Positions 23,804 to 32,558 of a stretch of 64,000 bases of DNA are shown here, one piece after another. The stretch lies in contig NZ_JAPDPD010000012.1 in assembly GCF_026283965.1 (NCBI RefSeq), positions 113,841 through 177,840 of the forward strand. Reading direction: 5' to 3'. The position numbers and the translations under genes are program-made. The notes under the pieces are model-generated. The model was not told where the DNA came from and did no database searches. It saw nothing but the letters and a program-made list of their open reading frames with translations. Position 1 is the stretch's first letter; every line of letters starts with the position of its first letter. This DNA is from Dyella subtropica. GTDB taxonomy: Bacteria; Pseudomonadota; Gammaproteobacteria; Xanthomonadales; Rhodanobacteraceae.

Positions 23804-24392
23804 TTTTTGCTGGTGGAGATGCCGCTTCGACGCGGCTCAGCCAGCGCGATTCCAGCCGCGTCGCCACCCAGGTCACCAGCAAAGCGCAGGTGATGCCGAG
23901 GGTGACTTCGCCCAGGCGGGTCAGGGCGATCGACCAGAACGAGCCTTCGTGCGGTACCAGCATGATGATGGTGGTGGTCGATGCGCTCAGTCGGCCGGCA
24001 CTGCCCACACCGAGCAGCCAACAACTGGTGATGGCGAATACCAGCGCCAGCGCATAGGTCGCATAGTGATCGCCGCCGTGATAGGCCGCAGCGAGTCCAG
24101 TCAGGCCGCCGATCAAGGCGCCGATCACCTGGTCGCGTGACGATGCACGCGTATCCAGGTAGCTCTGCTGGGTCACGGCAATCGCGGTCAGCGCAGCCCA
24201 GAACGCCTGCTGGGTGTGCAGCAGCAGGCCGAAGCCATAGGCCATGCTCGCCGAGCTCAGTGCCAGAAGGGCTTGCAACAAGCCCTTCAAGAGACGATGC
24301 GTCCACGGCAGGCGGCGGTACAGCGCCTCGATGTCCCGGTGAAAGTCACCGAGTCGGCGCAGGCTGTCGCGAAGCGGCGTTGGGTCGCTCAT
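23799..24392 (-). CDS. FUSC/aromatic-acid-exporter-like inner-membrane protein
   Basis: A 197-residue membrane protein resembling the membrane half of FUSC/ArAE (fusaric-acid or p-hydroxybenzoic-acid efflux) proteins. About six helices are predicted. Motifs include HTQQAFWAALTAIAVTQQSY, RASSRDQVIGALIGGLTGLAAA and SAGRLSASTTTIIMLVPHEG. Full exporters are longer or are duplicated, so this is a short single-module form. It starts 10 bp behind uvrD and is probably co-transcribed with it. Its stop codon is supplied by a REP palindrome, so its C-terminus (SPPAKM) may have been set by that insertion. A broken copy of its 3' part lies at 22560-22640. Substrate unknown. Confidence 0.75.
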   Translation of the reverse strand: MSDPTPLRDSLRRLGDFHRDIEALYRRLPWTHRLLKGLLQALLALSSASMAYGFGLLLHTQQAFWAALTAIAVTQQSYLDTRASSRDQVIGALIGGLTGLAAAYHGGDHYATYALALVFAITSCWLLGVGSAGRLSASTTTIIMLVPHEGSFWSIALTRLGEVTLGITCALLVTWVATRLESRWLSRVEAASPPAKM

Positions 24393-24402
24393 ATTCGCGG
24401 TG

Positions 24403-26610
24403 TCACAGCGGTGTGAGGTTGGCGTAGGCCGCCACCAGCCACTTGCTGCCTGCGTTCTCGAAGTTGACCTGCAGCCGCGTGTGCGGACCACTGCCCTCCG
24501 CGCTGATCACCACACCTTCACCGAAGCTGGGATGGCTGACCCGCTGGCCAAGTTTCACCGGGCGATTCTCCTCAAGCGTCGGCGCGTTCGTCGCGAAGCG
24601 ACCGGCATAGAGCGGTCGGCTCACCTGCACGCGCGGGCGTACTTCGTCGATCAGTTCCGGTGGAATCTCGGCGAGGAAGCGCGACGGACGCGCCAGCATC
24701 TCCACGCCATGCATGCGACGCGATTCGGCATGCGTGATGAACAACCGTTCGCGGGCGCGAGTGATACCCACATAGGCGAGGCGGCGCTCTTCTTCCAGTC
24801 GGCCCTCGTCCTCAACCGAGCGCTGACTGGGAAACAAACCCTCTTCCATGCCGACCAGAAATACCACCGGGAACTCCAGGCCCTTGGCGGAGTGCAGCGT
24901 CATCAGTTGCACGCAGTCGTCCCAAGCCTCGCCCTGGCCTTCGCCCGCTTCCAGCGTGGCGTGCGAGAGAAAGGCGGAAAGCTCGCTGAGCCCGGCGTCG
25001 ATATCGTCCTGGGTGGGCTCGAAGCGGCTGGCCACGTTGACCAGCTCGTCCAGGTTCTCCACGCGCGATTCGGCGTTGCCGCGGCTGTCCTTCTCGTAGA
25101 AATCGCGCAGGCCGGTATGGATGACGGCGTGTTCGATCTGTTCGGCCAGCGCGAGGCTGGTGGTTTCCACGTCGCCGTCGGCCTTGCCGGAGAAGGTGTG
25201 GCTCATCTCATCGATCATGGTGAGAAAAGCCTTCACCGCGTTTTTCGCGCGACCCGCCAATTCGGTGCCGCCACTCAGCTCGCCGAGCACAGCTTCCCAC
25301 ATCGACGTGTTCTCGCTACGGGCACGGCGACGGAGCACATCCAGGGTGCGATCGCCGATGCCACGCGGGGGCGTATTCACGGCGCGCTCGAAGGCGGCAT
25401 CGTCGTGGCGATTGGAGCACAGGCGCAGATAGGCCAAGGCATCTTTGATTTCGGCGCGCTCGAAGAAGCGCTGGCCGCCATAGACGCGAAAGCGGATATC
25501 GCGCTGCATCAGCTGTTCTTCGAAGTTGCGCGATTGCGCATTCGATCGATACAGGATCGCGCAATCACGCGCGTTGCCATGTTCCGCGATGTACTCGCGT
25601 ATGCGCTCGATCACGAAGCGCGCTTCGTCCTGCTCGTTGTACGCCGCATACAGCGCGATGCGGTCGCCGTCCTCGCCAGCCGTCCACAGCTGCTTGCCGA
25701 GTCGACTGCCATTGCGCGCGATCACGCTGTTGGCGGCTTTCAGGATGGTCGAAGTGGAGCGGTAGTTCTGCTCCAGCTTGATGGTCTTGGCACCAGGGAA
25801 ATCGCGCAGGAACTGCTGCACGTTCTCCACCTTGGCGCCGCGCCAGCCGTAGATGGCCTGGTCGTCGTCGCCCACCACGAATACTTGTCCGGCGGCACCG
25901 GCCAGCACACGAATCCATGCGTATTGCAGCGTGTTCGTGTCCTGGAACTCATCGATCAGCAAATACTTCCAGCGCTGCTGGTAATGCTCCAGCACCGCTG
26001 GATTCTTCAACCACAACTCATGCGCACGCAGCAGCAACTCGGCGAAATCGACCAGGCCGGCACGTCGGCAGGCGTCTTCGTAAGCCTGGTAGATCTGCAC
26101 GAAGCTGCGCGTCACCGGGTGATCGTGATGCTCAATGTTCTCCGGCCGCTTGCCCTCATCCTTCCAGCTATTGATCTGCCATGTGGCCTGGCGCGGCGGA
26201 AACTTCGCCTCATCCAGCCCAAGTCCGGCGACCACACGCTTGACGATGCGCTGCTGATCGTCCGCGTCGAGAATCTGGAACCCCTCGGGCAGACCAGCCT
26301 CACGCCAGTGCCGGCGCAACAGACGATGCGCGATGCCGTGAAACGTACCCACCGTCAGCCCTTGCGTACCGCCCGGAATCAATTGATCCAGCCGCGCCCG
26401 CATCTCCCCCGCCGCCTTGTTGGTAAACGTCACCGCCAGAATCGCCCACGGCGGCATATGCTCCACCTGTGTGAGCCAGCCGATGCGGTGAGTCAGGACG
26501 CGGGTTTTCCCCGAGCCGGCGCCGGCAAGCACCAAGTAGTGGCCGGGCGGGGCGCAAACAGCTTCACGCTGCGCGTCATTGAGCTTGTCGATCAAATGCG
26601 AGACATCCAT
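24403..26610 (-). CDS. uvrD: DNA helicase II, UvrD family
   Basis: A superfamily 1A 3'-5' DNA helicase of 735 residues, acting in nucleotide-excision and mismatch repair. Motif I is LAGAGSGKT (residues 28-36), motif Ia VTFTNKAAGEM, motif II LLIDEFQDTN, motif III VVGDDDQAIYGWRGA, motif IV KLEQNYRS, motif V TLHSAKGLEFPVVF, and motif VI RRLAYVGITRARERLF. The C-terminal Tudor-like tail (VKLGQRVSHPSFGEGVVISAE) that binds RNA polymerase is present, as in UvrD and PcrA. The length suits UvrD (E. coli 720). It precedes the FUSC-like gene by 10 bp. Confidence 0.95.
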   Translation of the reverse strand: MDVSHLIDKLNDAQREAVCAPPGHYLVLAGAGSGKTRVLTHRIGWLTQVEHMPPWAILAVTFTNKAAGEMRARLDQLIPGGTQGLTVGTFHGIAHRLLRRHWREAGLPEGFQILDADDQQRIVKRVVAGLGLDEAKFPPRQATWQINSWKDEGKRPENIEHHDHPVTRSFVQIYQAYEDACRRAGLVDFAELLLRAHELWLKNPAVLEHYQQRWKYLLIDEFQDTNTLQYAWIRVLAGAAGQVFVVGDDDQAIYGWRGAKVENVQQFLRDFPGAKTIKLEQNYRSTSTILKAANSVIARNGSRLGKQLWTAGEDGDRIALYAAYNEQDEARFVIERIREYIAEHGNARDCAILYRSNAQSRNFEEQLMQRDIRFRVYGGQRFFERAEIKDALAYLRLCSNRHDDAAFERAVNTPPRGIGDRTLDVLRRRARSENTSMWEAVLGELSGGTELAGRAKNAVKAFLTMIDEMSHTFSGKADGDVETTSLALAEQIEHAVIHTGLRDFYEKDSRGNAESRVENLDELVNVASRFEPTQDDIDAGLSELSAFLSHATLEAGEGQGEAWDDCVQLMTLHSAKGLEFPVVFLVGMEEGLFPSQRSVEDEGRLEEERRLAYVGITRARERLFITHAESRRMHGVEMLARPSRFLAEIPPELIDEVRPRVQVSRPLYAGRFATNAPTLEENRPVKLGQRVSHPSFGEGVVISAEGSGPHTRLQVNFENAGSKWLVAAYANLTPL

Positions 26611-26689
26611 CCGGCTTATTGTAGCCGGGTGGGTCCCAGGGGCCGAGCGGAAAGCTCCACAGATAGAGGCGCTCTACCGAGCACCCACC

Positions 26690-27132
26690 CCTCTCCCCAA
26701 CCCTCTCCTCGGAGGGGAGAGGGAGCAAAGCGATGCGTAGCGAGCCAGTCACACCAATCCCCTGTGCAGCGGTGAGGGCTGGACGATCAGGCCCCGAAGG
26801 GGGCATCGACAGGACGTCGATGCCTTTTCGACACGACAGGGACGTCGTGTCGAAAAGCCCGGCCAGACCTCACGAACCCGCAGGCGAAGCCGGAGGGCGC
26901 GTAACCGGGGTTGCCTCTCTTTTGGTTACTTTTCTCTGGCCAAACAGAGAAAAGTGACTCGGCCTCCGGCAGGAGGACGAAAGCCCGCGGCAGGCGAGCC
27001 CGGTCGCGATAACGCGACAACCAGGCGTCAAAGTCACTGGACCCCGGCCTATGCCGGGGTGACGAAGTAGATGCGTTATCGCGAGCACCCGCCCCTCGCC
27101 TCAATCCTCTCCCCGGAGGGGAGAGGGAGCAG
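26690..27132 (-). repeat. Multi-hairpin intergenic module, copy B (reverse orientation)
   Basis: This occupies most of the 534 bp between uvrD and the DUF3185 gene. Read on the minus strand it has the same order as copy A: CCCTCTCCCC/GGGGAGAGGG palindrome, CACCCCGGC-type unit, hairpin ACTTTTCTCTG/CAGAGAAAAGT (26928-26955), arm CTTTTCGACACGACG with its partner, variable palindrome GCATCGAC-gtcct-GTCGATGC, GCCCTCACCGCTGCACAGG, and a second CCCTCTCC/GGAGAGGG palindrome at the far end. It is therefore bounded on both sides by the same small palindrome. No gene is present. Confidence 0.85.
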
Positions 27133-27144
27133 AGCTGCGGTCGA

Positions 27145-27363
27145 TTAGCCCTTCTTGAAAAAACCACCTAGCGTGAGCAACCCACCCACCACGACACCCG
27201 CGATACCGACCCAGGAAGGCACCGCCTTATCGTGAGTCGCCGTGATCTTGGCCGAGCCAAGCTGCACCAGCGTATCCGTCTCTTGGTACAGGGCATGGCC
27301 ACTGAGCACCCAGATACCCGCAACGACCAGAATGAGACCGATCATGATCAAGGCAGCGCGCAT
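27145..27363 (-). CDS. DUF3185 family small membrane protein
   Basis: A 72-residue protein with two membrane helices (about 4-22, ALIMIGLILVVAGIWVLSG, and 49-68, WVGIAGVVVGGLLTLGGFF) separated by a short loop SAKITATHDKAVPS. This layout and sequence fit the DUF3185 family of small inner-membrane proteins. Function unknown. It lies 75 bp behind the alpha-glucosidase gene on the same strand and may be read from the same transcript. Confidence 0.8.
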   Translation of the reverse strand: MRAALIMIGLILVVAGIWVLSGHALYQETDTLVQLGSAKITATHDKAVPSWVGIAGVVVGGLLTLGGFFKKG

Positions 27364-27438
27364 GGATATCTCCAGAATGACGATGCACCGATCATAGGCG
27401 GCGCCGCGCGGCGGAAAAAGCCATGCGCGCCGCGCCAG

Positions 27439-29067
27439 TCAGCCGGCAGTTTCCAGCTGGGCGAACAGCAATCCATGGGGAGGTAGCTGCAACCGGCCGT
27501 CGCTGAAGGAGCCCTCGGCCAGGCCGTGACCGTCGATGCGCTGAGCCTTGCCGGATACAGGCAGCGTCAGGTTCACCGCGTCGGCGCCCAGGTTGAACGC
27601 AGCAAGCATCGTTTCGCCGTTGTGAGTGCGGGTGAACGCGAGCACCGGTTCCGGCGTGTCGATGAAACGAATATCGCCCCAGCGCAACGCCAGCTGCGTG
27701 CTCCGCCACTGCATGAACTGGCGGAATCCGCGCAGTGCCGATTGCGGATCGGCCTCCTGCCGCGACACCGCGAGAGTGCGATGATCGGCCGGCACGGGCA
27801 ACCAGGGGGTGCCGGTGCTAAAGCCTGCATGGGGGGCGTCATCGTCCCACGGCATCGGCGTGCGGCAACCGTCGCGGCCCTTGAAGTTCGGCCAGAAGGT
27901 GATGCCGTAAGGATCTTGCAGCGCTTCGTAAGGCACGTCCGCTTCGGTCAGGCCGAGTTCCTCGCCCTGATACACGCAGACCGAGCCGCGCAGCGAGCAA
28001 AGCATCGCGGTGAGCAGGTTGGCGAAGCGCACCGTAGCCTGGCCGTTGCCCCAGCGGCTGAGCACACGCTCCACGTCGTGGTTGGAGATGGCCCAGCACG
28101 GCCAGCCTTCGCGCATCTGCGCTTCGAGGTTTTGCACCGTGCCGCGGATGTAGGCGGCGCTGAAATCGTCGGTGAGCAATTCGAAGCTGTAGCCCATGTG
28201 CAGACGATGGCCGTGGGTGTATTCGGCCATGGTCGCCAACGAGTCTTCGGACGAAATCTCGCCCAGTGCGGCCACGTCTTTGTACTGGTCCAGCAAGCCA
28301 CGCAGTTTGTCGAGGAAGGCCAGATTCTCGGGCTGCGTGTTGTTGAAGTAGTGGTATTGGAACGCGTACGGATTGTCCGGGCTGAAACCGCGGCCCACGC
28401 GTTGGTCTTCCGGCTTGGGCGGGTTGTCGCGCAGCAGCTTGTCGTGGAAGCAGAAGTTGATGGCGTCCAGGCGCAAGCCGTCCACACCCTTGTCCAGCCA
28501 GAACTTCACGTTGTCCAGCACGGCGCGCTGCACATCGGGGTTATGGAAGTTGAGGTCCGGCTGCGAGGTCAGGAAGTTGTGCAGGTAGTACTGCCCGCGT
28601 CGCGGCTCCCACTGCCAGGCCACGCCGCCGAACAGCGACATCCAGTTGTTGGGCGGCGTGCCGTCGGCTTTCGCGTCGGCCCACACGTACCAGTCGGCCT
28701 TCGCGTTGTCGCGGCTGCTGCGGCTTTCCTTGAACCATGCGTGCTGGTCGGACGTGTGGCTGAGCACTTGATCGATCATCACCTTCAGGCCGAGGCAGTG
28801 CGCTTTGGCCAACAGGTAGTCGAAGTCCTCGGTGGTGCCGAACAGCGGATCGACCGCGCGGTAGTCGGCGATGTCATAGCCGAAGTCGGCCATCGGCGAG
28901 CGGAAGAACGGCGCAATCCAGATCGCATCCACACCCAGGCCGGCGACGTAGTCGAGCCGGTCGACGATGCCGGGCAGGTCGCCCACGCCATCGCCGTTGG
29001 TGTCCAGGAAACTGCGTGGGTAGATCTGGTAGATGACGGCTCCGCGCCACCATGGTGTTTCACTCAT
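27439..29067 (-). CDS. Cytoplasmic GH13 alpha-glucosidase (XgtA-like)
   Basis: A 542-residue GH13 enzyme without a signal peptide, so it should act on imported maltose or maltodextrins in the cytoplasm. The catalytic triad is complete: nucleophile Asp201 in DGLRLDAINF, acid/base Glu270 in AALGEISSED and transition-state Asp331 in ISNHDVER. The N-terminal IYQIYPRSFLDTNGDGVGDL and MIDQVLSHTSDQH blocks are typical. Sequence, length and catalytic numbering strongly resemble the Xanthomonas campestris alpha-glucosidase/glucosyl-transfer enzyme XgtA (from memory). It is divergent from the TonB receptor across a 495-bp control region with two operator-like palindromes. It is the cytoplasmic final step of the locus. 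Confidence 0.92.
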   Translation of the reverse strand: MSETPWWRGAVIYQIYPRSFLDTNGDGVGDLPGIVDRLDYVAGLGVDAIWIAPFFRSPMADFGYDIADYRAVDPLFGTTEDFDYLLAKAHCLGLKVMIDQVLSHTSDQHAWFKESRSSRDNAKADWYVWADAKADGTPPNNWMSLFGGVAWQWEPRRGQYYLHNFLTSQPDLNFHNPDVQRAVLDNVKFWLDKGVDGLRLDAINFCFHDKLLRDNPPKPEDQRVGRGFSPDNPYAFQYHYFNNTQPENLAFLDKLRGLLDQYKDVAALGEISSEDSLATMAEYTHGHRLHMGYSFELLTDDFSAAYIRGTVQNLEAQMREGWPCWAISNHDVERVLSRWGNGQATVRFANLLTAMLCSLRGSVCVYQGEELGLTEADVPYEALQDPYGITFWPNFKGRDGCRTPMPWDDDAPHAGFSTGTPWLPVPADHRTLAVSRQEADPQSALRGFRQFMQWRSTQLALRWGDIRFIDTPEPVLAFTRTHNGETMLAAFNLGADAVNLTLPVSGKAQRIDGHGLAEGSFSDGRLQLPPHGLLFAQLETAG

Positions 29068-29162
29068 GTCCCTATCCCGAAGGTCTGAAGCGCTTGCATC
29101 ACCGAGGTGGTACGCAGCGTGCGGGGCAGCTTAATCGCTGGATGCGACAGCGATGCCGACAC

Positions 29163-29176
29163 TGCATACGTATTCA
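29163..29176 (+). promoter_or_regulatory. LacI-type operator candidate O1
   Basis: TGCATACGTATTCA is a near-palindrome with the central CG typical of LacI-family operators. It lies on the glucosidase side of the divergent region. The same 14 bases occur inverted at 29392-29405. The LacI-type regulator at 42522-43556 is the obvious candidate to bind it. Confidence 0.7.
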
Positions 29177-29391
29177 AAAAACGTCGATATTGCGACGCAG
29201 CAGGCGGTGCGGCGGCGGAAGCGAGGCTTCGAAAAGGAGCCTGCAGCCCGTGCCGATTAGATCGTGACAAGTGAGTGCAGATCACAACTTTCGATGTGCA
29301 ATGCCGTCCCCGGTTTCGCTTGGTTTTCTGGTTTGTGGTTCGTGTCCACGCCCCGCGATTTTTGTCACGACTGCACAAAAAAACCGCCCAA

Positions 29392-29405
29392 TGAATACGT
29401 ATGCA
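29392..29405 (+). promoter_or_regulatory. LacI-type operator candidate O2
   Basis: TGAATACGTATGCA is the exact reverse complement of O1, 216 bp away, on the receptor side. Paired operators at this distance would allow either independent repression of both promoters or DNA looping between them. Confidence 0.7.
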
Positions 29406-29562
29406 TAGGACTGTTCGCCCTTGGGGGCGGCTCTACCATGCGCCCCACGCGAAAGCCCGATCCACAAAGCGCGATCCAACGACAACTTTGCTGCGCAGCT
29501 CTTCCCGAGTTGCAAACAAGACAGCAGTCATAGCAACAAGCAAACCCTGGGGAGGGGACAAG

Positions 29563-32454
29563 GTGATACTGAAACGTAACGTGATGGCCTTGGCGCTGGC
29601 TTCGGCCGGCTTGTGCTTCACCGTCGGCATCCAAGCGGCTCCGGCCGACACGGGCGCCAACGCGGGGAGCACCGCCCCGGGTGTGGCTGCGGACCAGGAT
29701 GCGCAGGCGACCGCGCAGCAGGCCGTCGACAAGAAGGCAGCAGAGAAGAAAGACGGCGAAAAGACCTCGAACGAAGCGCAACTGGCCAAGAGCCTGTCCG
29801 CCATCACGGTGACCGGCTACAACCAGGGCATGGAAAGGTCGATCGACTATCAGCGCTACGCCGATACGATCCAGAACGTCATCACCTCCGCCGACATCGG
29901 CGGCCTGCCCGACCAGTCGATCGCCGACGCACTGACCCGCCTGCCGGGCGTGTCCGCCGAGCGCATCGCCGGCCAGGCCTCGCAGATCAACATCCGCGGT
30001 CTCTCGGGCAACTTCATCCAGACCACGTTGAACGGTCGCGAGCAACCGTCCACCAGTGGCAGCAACTACATCGAGTTCGACCAGTACCCGTCCGAGCTGA
30101 TCAACATGGCCACGGTGTACAAGTCCTCGCAGGCATCGCTGATCACTGGCGGCGTGGGTGGCACCATCGGCATGCAGACGGCCAACCCGCTGGAAGCGCC
30201 GAAGGACCAGAACCTCAACGTCGATGCGCGTGGCAGCTACAACAGCCGTGCGAATGACGTGGCCGGCGCCAACTCCACCGGCTACCGCCTCAGCGCCGCC
30301 TACCAGGGCAAGTTCCTGGACAACACGCTGGGCGTGGGCCTGGGTGTGGCGCAGATGTACCAGCCGCACGTGGCCGAGCAGTTCGTGGGCGAGGCTTCCG
30401 ATGGCAACCTCACCACCTTGCCGGACGGCCGCAAGGCTTACCTGACCCAGGGCCTGCAGTTGCAGCAGAACGGCGGCACCGAGCGCCGTACCGGCGAGGT
30501 CGCCACCGTGGTGTGGAAGCCCACCGACGAACTGCAGATCTCCGGCGACGCGTTCTACTCCAAGTTCAAGGACAAGTCGTTCGGTTACGGCTTCCGCACG
30601 CAGGACATCTACGGCGGCAACGCGCAGGTCAGCAATGCGGTGCTCGGTCCGTTCGGCACGATGACCGGTGGCACCGTGAGCGGCGACGGCACTACCCAGT
30701 TCTCCAACGAGACCACCGCGGACAACTACACGAAGAACACCAGCGTGTTCTCAAGTGGCCTCAACGCGAAGTGGAACCACGACCGCTGGCACATCGACGC
30801 CGACGTGTCGCTGTCGCGCGCGTCCAGCAACGAGATCAACGTGGACACCACGGCTGATCCGTACAGCGGCCTGGGTACGGCCACCCCGCAGCTGATGGCG
30901 CAGTCGGCGACCTACCAGTTGCGTGGCCGCAGCATCGGTACGGTGTCCTACGCCAATCCGGGTCTGTACACCAACCTCGCCGACATGGGGCTGTCGCGTT
31001 ACGGCGTGTACCCGTACATCTATCACGACAAGATGAAGGCGTTCCGCACCAGCGTGAAGTACGACCTGCCCAATAGCTCCTGGCTGTCGGCGCTGGAAGC
31101 GGGCGTCTATGTCGATAACCACACCTACAACGCGGACCGCGAGGTGTATGTCTATGGCTCGGAGTGGGATTCGGATAAGACCACGCCGCTGAGCATTCCG
31201 GCCAGCGCCGCCAACGTCACCTGCTGGAAGGGCAATTTCTCGGGCCTCCCGTGCTTCCTGCAGCTCAACGGCCCGGCCATCCTTGCCGCGCACGGCATCG
31301 TTGCCCATCCGGTCAAGGACATCCACAACAACAGCTGGTCGATGATCCAGAGCGGCCGGGTCAACGAGAAGACCCGCGACCTGTTCCTCATGGCCGATAT
31401 CGATACGCAGGTGTTTGGCCACCAGCTGACCGGCAACGCTGGCGTGCGCGTGTCGCACCAGTCGCAGTACAGCTATGGCCTGCAGCAGGTGGGCAATGGT
31501 GCCGGCATTCCGATCACCGACGGCAACGGCTACACCAGCACCGACTACGCACCGCTCAAGGTAGGCAAGACCTATACCGACTACCTGCCGTCGATGAACC
31601 TGGTCTACCACTTCACCGATGACGACCAGGCGCGCTTCTCCGCCGCCAAGGTGCTGGCGCGTCCGCCGATCAACCAGATGCTGGCCGGCTCCGGCTCGTG
31701 GGTATCGAGCGGTCAGTACAACGTGTGGGGTGGCACCAGCCCGCTGCTGAATCCATTGCGCGCAACGCAGTACGACCTGACTTACGAGCACTACTTCGAC
31801 GATTCCACCGGCGCCATCAGTGGCGGTGTGTTCTACAAGAACATCAAGTCGTTCATTCAGTCGGTCACGTACAACAACTATAACTTCGCTCAGGCTGGCA
31901 TCACCGTGCCGACCGATCCGACCACCGGCAAGCCGTATCTGAATGGCCAGTACCAGACGGCCTACAACGCCAAGGGCGGCGACGTGCGCGGTCTGGAGCT
32001 GTCGTTCTCCAAGAACGGCTTCCTGCCGGGCATGTGGAAGGGGCTGGGTGTGCAGGGCAACTTCGCGCTGACCTCCAGCACGGTGAGCAACCCGACCACG
32101 CTGGGCGGACCGACGTCGACCATCGGCCTGCCGGGCCTGTCCAAGCGCGTGGCCAGCCTGGCGGTGTTCTACGACAACGGTCCGTTCTCGGCCCGCCTAT
32201 CCGGCAACTATCGCTCGAAGTTTGTCTCCGACACGCAGATGTCGGTGAAGAACCAGATGGTCACGTTCGCCGCGGAAACCGTGTACGACTTCCAAGCTTC
32301 GTATGAGATCAGCAAGCAGTGGAAGGTGGTCTATCAGATGTTGAACATCAACGACCAGCCGACACGCACCTACTTCGGCAGCGACCCGTCGCAGACCGGC
32401 ACGATCCAGTACTTCGGACGTACCAGCTATCTCGGCGTCGAGTTCAAGCTGTAA
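29563..32454 (+). CDS. TonB-dependent receptor of the alpha-glucan locus
   Basis: An outer-membrane TonB-dependent transporter of about 963 residues. A signal peptide (about 1-27, ALALASAGLCFTVGIQAA) is followed by an Ala/Lys-rich linker, a TonB-box-like SAITVTGY segment, a plug domain with ADALTRLPGVSAERI and INIRGLSGNFIQTTLNGRE, and a long barrel ending in VEFKL. GTG at 29563 is chosen because GGAGGGG lies 8 bases upstream; a longer frame exists but has no signal peptide. Position at the head of glycosidase and sugar-transporter genes points to maltodextrin or related alpha-glucan uptake, as in Caulobacter and Xanthomonas loci. A large stem-loop separates it from the next gene. Confidence 0.92.
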   Translation: MILKRNVMALALASAGLCFTVGIQAAPADTGANAGSTAPGVAADQDAQATAQQAVDKKAAEKKDGEKTSNEAQLAKSLSAITVTGYNQGMERSIDYQRYADTIQNVITSADIGGLPDQSIADALTRLPGVSAERIAGQASQINIRGLSGNFIQTTLNGREQPSTSGSNYIEFDQYPSELINMATVYKSSQASLITGGVGGTIGMQTANPLEAPKDQNLNVDARGSYNSRANDVAGANSTGYRLSAAYQGKFLDNTLGVGLGVAQMYQPHVAEQFVGEASDGNLTTLPDGRKAYLTQGLQLQQNGGTERRTGEVATVVWKPTDELQISGDAFYSKFKDKSFGYGFRTQDIYGGNAQVSNAVLGPFGTMTGGTVSGDGTTQFSNETTADNYTKNTSVFSSGLNAKWNHDRWHIDADVSLSRASSNEINVDTTADPYSGLGTATPQLMAQSATYQLRGRSIGTVSYANPGLYTNLADMGLSRYGVYPYIYHDKMKAFRTSVKYDLPNSSWLSALEAGVYVDNHTYNADREVYVYGSEWDSDKTTPLSIPASAANVTCWKGNFSGLPCFLQLNGPAILAAHGIVAHPVKDIHNNSWSMIQSGRVNEKTRDLFLMADIDTQVFGHQLTGNAGVRVSHQSQYSYGLQQVGNGAGIPITDGNGYTSTDYAPLKVGKTYTDYLPSMNLVYHFTDDDQARFSAAKVLARPPINQMLAGSGSWVSSGQYNVWGGTSPLLNPLRATQYDLTYEHYFDDSTGAISGGVFYKNIKSFIQSVTYNNYNFAQAGITVPTDPTTGKPYLNGQYQTAYNAKGGDVRGLELSFSKNGFLPGMWKGLGVQGNFALTSSTVSNPTTLGGPTSTIGLPGLSKRVASLAVFYDNGPFSARLSGNYRSKFVSDTQMSVKNQMVTFAAETVYDFQASYEISKQWKVVYQMLNINDQPTRTYFGSDPSQTGTIQYFGRTSYLGVEFKL

Positions 32455-32466
32455 GTGCGGGAGCGA

Positions 32467-32532
32467 GTGGGGAGGAGTGAGAAGTGAGAGAGAGTCCGTG
32501 TTGGGGTTCTCTCTTCTCTCACTCCTCTCCAC
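32467..32532 (+). terminator. Long intercistronic stem-loop behind the TonB receptor gene
   Basis: GTGGGGAGGAGTGAGAAG (32467 onward) pairs with the complementary CTCTCACTCCTCTCCAC (ending 32532) in a long, slightly imperfect stem. There is no T-run and the operon continues 27 bp later, so it is more likely an RNA-stability or partial-termination hairpin than a full terminator. It would leave the receptor mRNA more abundant than the enzyme mRNA. Confidence 0.5.
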
Positions 32533-32558
32533 TATCACTGCTTCATAGCGGAGGCCTG

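Larger units (their letters stand above)
29068..29562. promoter_or_regulatory. Divergent control region of the alpha-glucan locus
   Basis: These 495 bp separate the alpha-glucosidase from the TonB receptor. Two copies of a 14-bp near-palindrome lie in mirror-image orientation, one about 96 bp upstream of the glucosidase start and the other about 157 bp upstream of the receptor GTG. Between them are short A-runs (for example near 29377-29383). Promoters are expected here, but I do not assign -35/-10 boxes. Reading frames in this region are not genes. Confidence 0.7.

Noticed and set aside
24400..26775. A 791-codon frame on the plus strand opposite uvrD
   Set aside because: It mirrors the uvrD codons, has no domain or ribosome site, and UvrD motifs are unambiguous on the other strand. 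It is a by-product of high GC.
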